Positions 34,801-39,462 of a stretch of DNA of 39,462 bases are shown piece after piece. Location of the stretch: positions 1 through 39,462 of the IMG/VR virus record IMGVR_UViG_3300025418_000119; one strand, written 5' to 3'. The DNA is from a virus. Both the position numbers and the translations under genes were made by a program. The notes beneath the pieces were generated by a model. It searched no databases, was not told where the DNA came from, and saw only the letters and a program-made list of their open reading frames with translations. Each line of letters starts with the position of its first letter. The stretch's first letter is position 1.

Positions 34801-36459
34801 TTAGAACGTGCCTCCGTCCATTGTTGTTGTCCATGTTGGTACGCCAGAATTATTAACAGTCATAATTTGATTTGACCATGTTTGGTCTGAAGTACCTGCA
34901 GCTGCCGTAACTTGAATAGCACCTGTACCGTTACCGTATGTGATACCGTTTGTAGTAAATGTTGCTGCGCCTGTACCGCCTTGTGATACAGTTAAACCAG
35001 AAATTGGTTGCCATGAAGCTGCTGTGGTTCTACCATAAGCATCAACACTCAATGCTGCTAGTGTTGAGTTTGTACCATATGTACCTGTGTTAGCATATGA
35101 TGAGTTGGCCAAAGCGTTCATTGGACCTGTACCACCACCAATAATCAACTGACCTGTAGCAAATGTAGCTTGACCAGTACCACCTTGAGATACTGTTAGA
35201 CCAGAAATTGGTTGCCATGCGGCTGCCGTAGTTCTACCATAAGCATCAACAGTTAAACCAGCAAGTGTTGAGTTTGTACCGTATGTGCCTGTGTTAGAAT
35301 AAGAACTGTTAGCAAGTGAAATTAATGATGTTGTACCATTACCAATTACGATTTGACCGTTGGTAAATGATGTAGCACCAGTACCGCCAGATGTTAATGC
35401 TAACGGATTAGTTAATGATAATGTACCAATCGTAGCAGTCGTAATGTTTGCTGAAGAAGCATTTGCCTGTGGTGCAATGATGTTAGCATACAATGTTGCT
35501 GTGTTGGCAGTAGTAAATAAGTTATTAGCAACTGTGTTACCAGTTACAGAACTTGAATTTACACCAGAGAACAAATAGTAACCTTTGTTACCAGCATCAC
35601 GAACCAAACCAGTTGATAGGTTGGCAGAACCGTTGTTGTATGTACCAACGAAACCAATATCTAATACGTCACCTACTGTATTGTTTGCAGCAAGGTGTAA
35701 TAGTGAAGATGTTGATTGAGAAATTGATGTGTTGACATATGTTACAGCACCAGTAACAATCAAGTTACCAGAAATCTGTACGTCTGTACCAATTGATTGT
35801 GGACCACCAGAAGTATTAGAACGAACTAATGTGTTGTCTACACCAAAATAAACTGTTTCGTTATTTGGTCCAACATAAGTTGTAATACCAGAGTTTGTGT
35901 TGGCCTTGAATGTTAGTGTAGAACCACCGTTAACTGTGTTACTGTTTACACTATCAGATACTGTAAATGATGTCTGAATACCAGCAGATGAAACGGATAA
36001 GATACGACCGTTGGCACCATATTGAATAACTGGAACAGATGAAGAAGAACCAACTGTACCAGCAGATAGACCGCCTACGTTGTTTAGTGAAGCATTAAGT
36101 GTAACACCAGCAGAACCGTTGAAACCAACAGCAGATGCCGTGATATCACCACCAGAAACTGAGAAGTTTTGTGAGTTGGTTAATGTGTCAGCGGTGTTGG
36201 CATCACCATATAATCTACCAAAGAAAGCACCGTTAGGGTCTCTTTTAACTAAAGTAGATGCTGTGTTAGACTGAGTGGCATTATTAACGGCAGTATAAGT
36301 ATTGTAACCACCGATAGCAACTACACCGTCACCTGTTGGAGAACCAATAAAGAAGTTATTGGAACTATATGAATAACCAATTTCACCCTGTTTGAATGAT
36401 GTTGGTGTAGCAGTCGTTAATGAACGTCTGACTAGAATACTTGTATTGGAAATAGCCAT
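34801..36459 (-). CDS. Tail-fibre-like virion protein with 68-aa tandem repeat
   Basis: The 552-aa product starts MAISNTSILVRRSLTTATPTSFKQGEIGYSYSSNNFFIG, the same kind of N-terminal module as the C1q-tipped fibre. It is Ser/Thr/Asn/Gly-rich and contains two tandem 68-residue repeats near the C-terminus (each with SGGTGATSF-like start, LANSSYSNTGTYGTNSTLA, VDAYGRTTAA.WQPISGL), then ends TMDGGTF. GGT and beta-rich repeats fit a trimeric fibre shaft. Role inferred from composition and context. Confidence 0.75.
   Translation of the reverse strand: MAISNTSILVRRSLTTATPTSFKQGEIGYSYSSNNFFIGSPTGDGVVAIGGYNTYTAVNNATQSNTASTLVKRDPNGAFFGRLYGDANTADTLTNSQNFSVSGGDITASAVGFNGSAGVTLNASLNNVGGLSAGTVGSSSSVPVIQYGANGRILSVSSAGIQTSFTVSDSVNSNTVNGGSTLTFKANTNSGITTYVGPNNETVYFGVDNTLVRSNTSGGPQSIGTDVQISGNLIVTGAVTYVNTSISQSTSSLLHLAANNTVGDVLDIGFVGTYNNGSANLSTGLVRDAGNKGYYLFSGVNSSSVTGNTVANNLFTTANTATLYANIIAPQANASSANITTATIGTLSLTNPLALTSGGTGATSFTNGQIVIGNGTTSLISLANSSYSNTGTYGTNSTLAGLTVDAYGRTTAAAWQPISGLTVSQGGTGQATFATGQLIIGGGTGPMNALANSSYANTGTYGTNSTLAALSVDAYGRTTAASWQPISGLTVSQGGTGAATFTTNGITYGNGTGAIQVTAAAGTSDQTWSNQIMTVNNSGVPTWTTTMDGGTF
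34975..35382 (-). repeat. Tandem repeat, period 204 bp, inside a fibre gene
   Basis: Two copies of a 204-bp unit encode 68-aa repeats; for example AAATTGGTTGCCATG occurs at 35001 and 35205. The copies differ mostly at synonymous positions, so the protein sequence is better kept than the DNA. The repeat borders given are approximate. Confidence 0.8.
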
Positions 36460-36485
36460 CTTAGTACCTTTTTATTATTATAGGG

Positions 36486-36493
36486 TATTTATT
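36486..36493 (-). promoter_or_regulatory. Late promoter box before the 34801-36459 gene
   Basis: AATAAATA on the minus strand, overlapping the stop of the upstream fibre gene (TTAATAAATA) and 27 nt before the next ATG. Confidence 0.5.
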
Positions 36494-37604
36494 AAAATCC
36501 ACCACCGTCAATGGTAATGGCATTTGCCGTAAAATTGTTGGTGGTTAAACTAATACCGTTCGCAAATACATTCCCGGACACTCCTACACCACCCAAAACA
36601 ATAAGAGAGCCTGTATTTGTACTTGTCGATGAGATATTGGCATTTGCCGTTAATTTACCTGCCACAATTTCTTGTTGGTTTACAATTTCGGTATTGACAG
36701 ATGTTGTAGTGCCGAGTACGGCCAGATTACCGGAAATTGTTAAGTTGCCGCCAAATGTTCCTGATGTATTGGCTAAAGCGTTATTTGCTTTATTAGAAGC
36801 ATAATTGGCAATATTTGTTGCATCATTAATTTGAGAAATATAGGCAGAAGTAAACCCGGTATTTTGTGCCGTGCTGTCTGGGAAATTAAGATAACCATCT
36901 GCATCAAATGACCAATATCTTACAGAACTGTTAACGTTAGTAAGAATATAAACAGCAGTTGATTGAACATCCACACCACAATTATCATCCGAACTGTGAA
37001 GTTTCAATGTATAATTTGTATTCGGTGGTTTTATGAAAAAACTATTGTTTATAGTAGTATCATCAATTATTGATCCACTAGGTAAAGTGAATGTACCCGT
37101 TGTGTGAAAACCAAATGTACGTTGTGTTGTTCCATCGTTTACATCAATGTAAGCTTCTGCTGTATTGGCACTATTGGATATAACATAAATGTCGCCCAAA
37201 TTTTGATTATATTGATTTGAAACATTTAATAAATTATAAGTGATTCCGTCAGCTACATTTGCATTTGCTACAAGACCTCCACCACCAAAGTAAGTGGTAC
37301 TAATGGAAGCGCCAGGTGTATTTAAATTAAGTTGGCCTGGTATTGTAAAGTTGTTACTAGAATCTAGTATCGCCTGACCATTAGACGTACTGATTAATCT
37401 ATCACCGTGTACATTAGCAACTGCTTCTTCTGCCAGAGCAATAGCAACATTAGATTGTGCTAACGCAGTATTCGCCAGATTCAATGCTTCTTGAGCAAGA
37501 GCGCCTGAAGCACCAACGAACTGTGAGGATGATTGAACAACCTGTTGGTTCTGTGGATTAACCCTTACATTGATTGTTTGAATTGGCGATACGGTTACTG
37601 GCAT
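36492..37604 (-). CDS. Virion fibre-like protein with DGGGF tail
   Basis: The 370-aa product starts MPVTVSPIQTINVRVNPQNQQVV and has an Ala-rich helical repeat part (LAQEALNLANTALAQSNVAIALAEEAV, residues 36-65), then Asn/Thr-rich beta sheets with FTLPSGSIIDDTTINNSFFIK..., a YWSFDADGYLNFPD segment and the recurrent TGSLIVLGGVGVSGNVFANGISL segment near the end, finishing ITIDGGGF. These features fit a fibre or spike. No family named. It starts on the stop of the next gene (overlap at 37604). Confidence 0.72.
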   Translation of the reverse strand: MPVTVSPIQTINVRVNPQNQQVVQSSSQFVGASGALAQEALNLANTALAQSNVAIALAEEAVANVHGDRLISTSNGQAILDSSNNFTIPGQLNLNTPGASISTTYFGGGGLVANANVADGITYNLLNVSNQYNQNLGDIYVISNSANTAEAYIDVNDGTTQRTFGFHTTGTFTLPSGSIIDDTTINNSFFIKPPNTNYTLKLHSSDDNCGVDVQSTAVYILTNVNSSVRYWSFDADGYLNFPDSTAQNTGFTSAYISQINDATNIANYASNKANNALANTSGTFGGNLTISGNLAVLGTTTSVNTEIVNQQEIVAGKLTANANISSTSTNTGSLIVLGGVGVSGNVFANGISLTTNNFTANAITIDGGGF

Positions 37605-38002
37605 TATAGATCCGTTTCTTCATCCGTATTAGTATTTGGTGGAGAACCTGGTGGTATACCTCTTACATTGGTTACACCTGGTGCCACAAAGATTTGACCT
37701 TCCAGAACTCTAGTGACTACACCATATTGGTCTGTGATAACAACATCATATACCAACTTACCTGATGGTACATTGGCGGTTACGGAATTGTTGGCTGATA
37801 GTTGTATGATACCATTAGAAGCATCATAAATGGAAGATGTGAATTGGAGAATCACATTACTTGAGTAATATGACTTCTTTGCTTGAGAGTTTACTGAGAA
37901 CCCGTAGAGATTGTATGCGCTACCGTTAGAGGAATCTAAGGTAATTAATGTATTGAAGGTGGTACCCTGCTCTAGGTACTGGTCGGAATAAGCAGCAGGC
38001 AT
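37604..38002 (-). CDS. Small virion-cluster protein, beta-sandwich-like
   Basis: The 132-aa product begins MPAAYSDQYLEQGTTFNTLITLDSSNGSAYNLYGFSVNSQAKKSYYSSN and has alternating beta strands with a Pro/Asp-rich tail (GIPPGSPPNTNTDEETDL). Proteins with this opening are common among structural genes of aquatic T4-like phages and may be an Ig-like or baseplate-associated fold. Its Shine-Dalgarno (GAGGA) lies in an 8-bp stem with the segment upstream (see the hairpin entry), so translation could be controlled by structure. Confidence 0.75.
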   Translation of the reverse strand: MPAAYSDQYLEQGTTFNTLITLDSSNGSAYNLYGFSVNSQAKKSYYSSNVILQFTSSIYDASNGIIQLSANNSVTANVPSGKLVYDVVITDQYGVVTRVLEGQIFVAPGVTNVRGIPPGSPPNTNTDEETDL

Positions 38003-38007
38003 TGTAT

Positions 38008-38052
38008 ATCCTCATAAAAAATAGTTTTATCTACTATTTAGTTGATGAGGAT
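38008..38052 (-). promoter_or_regulatory. Hairpin hiding the ribosome site of the 132-aa gene
   Basis: ATCCTCAT and ATGAGGAT (38008-38015 and 38045-38052) form an 8-bp stem with an inner AAATAG/CTATTT stem (38019-38024/38034-38039). In the minus-strand RNA the 3' arm carries the GAGGA Shine-Dalgarno. The inner stem followed by U-rich sequence could also act as a weak terminator. Confidence 0.5.
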
Positions 38053-38058
38053 TTGGTA

Positions 38059-38280
38059 TTACGGTAGTGTAGATATGAAAGTTGTCAGAGCATCACCAGT
38101 AATTGGATTACCAGAAGTATCATTTAATGTGGCACCATTAACCAAGTCTATTCTAAATTGTTGGTAGTCGGTGTTGTGTTTGTCGAAAGGTAAACAAGCA
38201 CCATCAGAACGTAAAACACAAAACGTGTTTACATTACCTTTTAAATCCAACGCTTGTTTGTATGTGTGTTGATTTGACAT
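38059..38280 (-). CDS. Hypothetical protein, 73 aa
   Basis: The product starts MSNQHTYKQALDLKGNVNTFCVLRSDGACLPFDKHNTDYQQFRIDLVNG and ends TTFISTLP. GGAG lies 8 nt before the ATG at 38280, which I prefer to an earlier TTG-type start at 38301. It has two Cys and no membrane segment. The DYQQF..D..NG...L.D..G motif looks like a small tail-associated protein found next to fibre genes. No function recognised. Confidence 0.65.
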   Translation of the reverse strand: MSNQHTYKQALDLKGNVNTFCVLRSDGACLPFDKHNTDYQQFRIDLVNGATLNDTSGNPITGDALTTFISTLP

Positions 38281-38282
38281 TT

Positions 38283-39428
38283 TTATAACTCCGCAGTCCA
38301 AGCAAGACCATATGTGTTGTTCAAAACATAAAATTCACAGACATAACCCGCAATAGTGGATCCAGAACCACCTGTTAAATTAAGAACAACCCAACCCATT
38401 CCCGAAACACCAACGCCACCGTAACCACCTATACTTGATATTGTTGGATTACTACCTGCAAAATTTTCAACATATCCATAACCTATATTCATTCCTGAAG
38501 TGGTCGGAGTGGTTCTCATCTGAACATCGAACTTTGCAGAAATTACACAAGCAGAAGCATTTGTTGAGTTCCATCTTCCTACACCTGATTGCATCAAATA
38601 ATAATACCTTTGACACAACTGTAATTCTCTACCATAATCCCTATAATCAAAACTTGTAGCAACTGAACCAACTTCAAATTGTACACCAGTAATGTAGAAT
38701 GTGGCATTATTTACAGCCACAACTGATGTAGCACCTGTTGCCGATAATACATTAGATGAAGTCCATATTCCTGGAGTTCCGCTATAAGTTGAACCAACTC
38801 CAAGACCAAAAATCACATTAACACCTTGTGAATTTCCTGTTTGCCAAGAACCTGATGTTGGAGGTGTGATTGTTACTGTAATATATTGCCAAGTATTTGA
38901 TGAATTGATTGTGTATGTGAATGGATAATTCCAACTATAACCATAATTTTGTAATACGCCACCAAATGTGCCGGTTAATGAACTATACACCCAAAAAGAA
39001 ATTGTTACTGTTTTGGCGCTAGATGTACCCCAACCCAAATCAGCAATATTATATCCTTCAATTCTTTGATTTATAGTATAATAATCTGTTGAACTAATAG
39101 AGTAAGCAGATTGTGATTGAACACCCAAATAATTTGTGAATCCTGATGGTGTTGTTACTGAATTGTAATTTTGTCCACCATTTAATTTACCTGTTGTTGA
39201 TTGTTGAATTTGCCATCTATCGACAGAATAACCATTAACGGAAGTTCCTACTGCACTACCATTATTTCTCTGGTCAATTCTCATATCACCATTAATAATC
39301 CTATTCTTCATCGTAGCTGACGAAGAAGCACCAATGATATTACCATTGAAGTTAATAGCATTATTGCTGGTCGTAAAACTTGGTAGACCGGCTGCTGTAC
39401 TGACTTGATTGACGTTTAGAAAACTCAT
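38283..39428 (-). CDS. Tail-fibre / receptor-binding protein with carbohydrate-binding-like fold
   Basis: The 381-aa product begins MSFLNVNQVSTAAGLPSFTTSNNAINFNG, then KNRIINGDMRIDQRNNGSAV.....YSVDRWQIQ, a signature common at the start of phage fibre and adhesin sandwich domains, followed by Ser/Thr/Gly-rich strands, WTSSNVLSATG, FYITGVQFEVGSVATSFDYRDYGRELQLCQRYYYLMQ and a hydrophobic C-terminus. The 'Q.EVGS.AT.FE.R.Y..EL..CQRYY' segment is widely found in viral receptor-binding proteins. Role inferred: host-surface binding. ATG overlaps the upstream stop (TAATG). Confidence 0.8.
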   Translation of the reverse strand: MSFLNVNQVSTAAGLPSFTTSNNAINFNGNIIGASSSATMKNRIINGDMRIDQRNNGSAVGTSVNGYSVDRWQIQQSTTGKLNGGQNYNSVTTPSGFTNYLGVQSQSAYSISSTDYYTINQRIEGYNIADLGWGTSSAKTVTISFWVYSSLTGTFGGVLQNYGYSWNYPFTYTINSSNTWQYITVTITPPTSGSWQTGNSQGVNVIFGLGVGSTYSGTPGIWTSSNVLSATGATSVVAVNNATFYITGVQFEVGSVATSFDYRDYGRELQLCQRYYYLMQSGVGRWNSTNASACVISAKFDVQMRTTPTTSGMNIGYGYVENFAGSNPTISSIGGYGGVGVSGMGWVVLNLTGGSGSTIAGYVCEFYVLNNTYGLAWTAEL

Positions 39429-39462
39429 TATTGACCTCTAAGAGCAGCTATCTCATCTGCTG
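39428..39462 (-). CDS. C-terminal end of a truncated upstream gene
   Basis: The last 35 bases hold an open minus-strand frame ending ADEIAALRGQ and a TAA that overlaps the next ATG. The gene begins outside the window. The ending resembles those of tail-fibre-associated proteins, but nothing more can be said. Confidence 0.5.
   Translation of the reverse strand, partial: ADEIAALRGQ

Noticed and set aside
1-39462. CRISPR array, integrase or attachment site
   Set aside because: I saw no regularly spaced direct repeats, no recombinase gene and no att-like duplication at tRNA ends. The phage looks lytic.

Overview
This window is a piece of an AT-rich genome from a T4-superfamily myovirus. It is a tailed, contractile phage of the 'exo T-even' kind best known from aquatic bacteria. 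The evidence is a long run of T4 core genes in the order seen in marine T4-like phages: gp13-14-15-16-17-18-19-20-(67/68)-21-22-23, then uvsY, uvsW, gp55, 47, 46, then 45, 44, 62 and regA. Every protein gene I accept, and all eight tRNAs, lie on the minus strand, so the transcriptional reading runs from right to left. The host cannot be named from sequence alone. The many textbook sigma70-type promoters (TTGACA, 16-17 nt, TANAAT) and a twin-arginine signal peptide suggest a Gram-negative bacterium.

Layout from right (first transcribed) to left. 39462-31947: receptor-binding and tail-fibre-like virion proteins, including low-complexity Asn/Thr/Ser-rich fibres, a C1q-like tip and a coiled-coil protein. 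31925-24055: neck and tail genes gp13, gp14, gp15, a LamG-type lectin, the two terminase subunits gp16 and gp17, sheath gp18 and tube gp19. 23991-16868: the head module, with portal gp20, two prohead-core-like genes (one very His-rich), two tandem paralogues, protease gp21, scaffold gp22 and major capsid gp23. 16783-13157: a second tail-tube-like protein, UvsY, a small membrane protein, UvsW, an unknown acidic protein and the late sigma factor gp55. 13124-8451: gp47, gp46, peptide deformylase and a DruA-like (DUF4338) protein. 8362-2921: a self-contained HTH gene, a glycosyltransferase, dNMP kinase, clamp gp45, a DsbA-like protein, a Tat-exported protein, clamp loader gp44, a putative nuclease, gp62 and RegA. 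2889-1: Hsp20, several micro-ORFs, eight tRNAs and four RNA-like elements packed between tRNAs.

Two promoter classes match T4 logic. Sigma70-like promoters precede replication, recombination, tRNA and small genes. Late boxes of the form (N)ATAAATA, expected for gp55-directed polymerase, precede gp13, gp18, gp19, gp22, gp23 and a fibre gene. Rho-independent terminators, two with UUCG loops, follow gp19, gp23, the HTH gene, the Hsp20 unit and a small-RNA unit.

The least ordinary part is positions 99-641. Four elements lie between the tRNA-Asp, tRNA-Lys and tRNA-Glu genes. Each is closed by self-complementary ends and they abut almost without gaps. The largest (441-638) has several mutually nested helices, and its only closing-stem mismatch becomes a G-U pair on the transcribed strand. 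Other points of note are a ROSE-like hairpin over the Hsp20 ribosome site, two apparently leaderless promoters, a palindromic operator at the HTH gene promoter, a domain shared by neck proteins gp14 and gp15, and a common DGG-x-F C-terminus on three neighbouring structural proteins.
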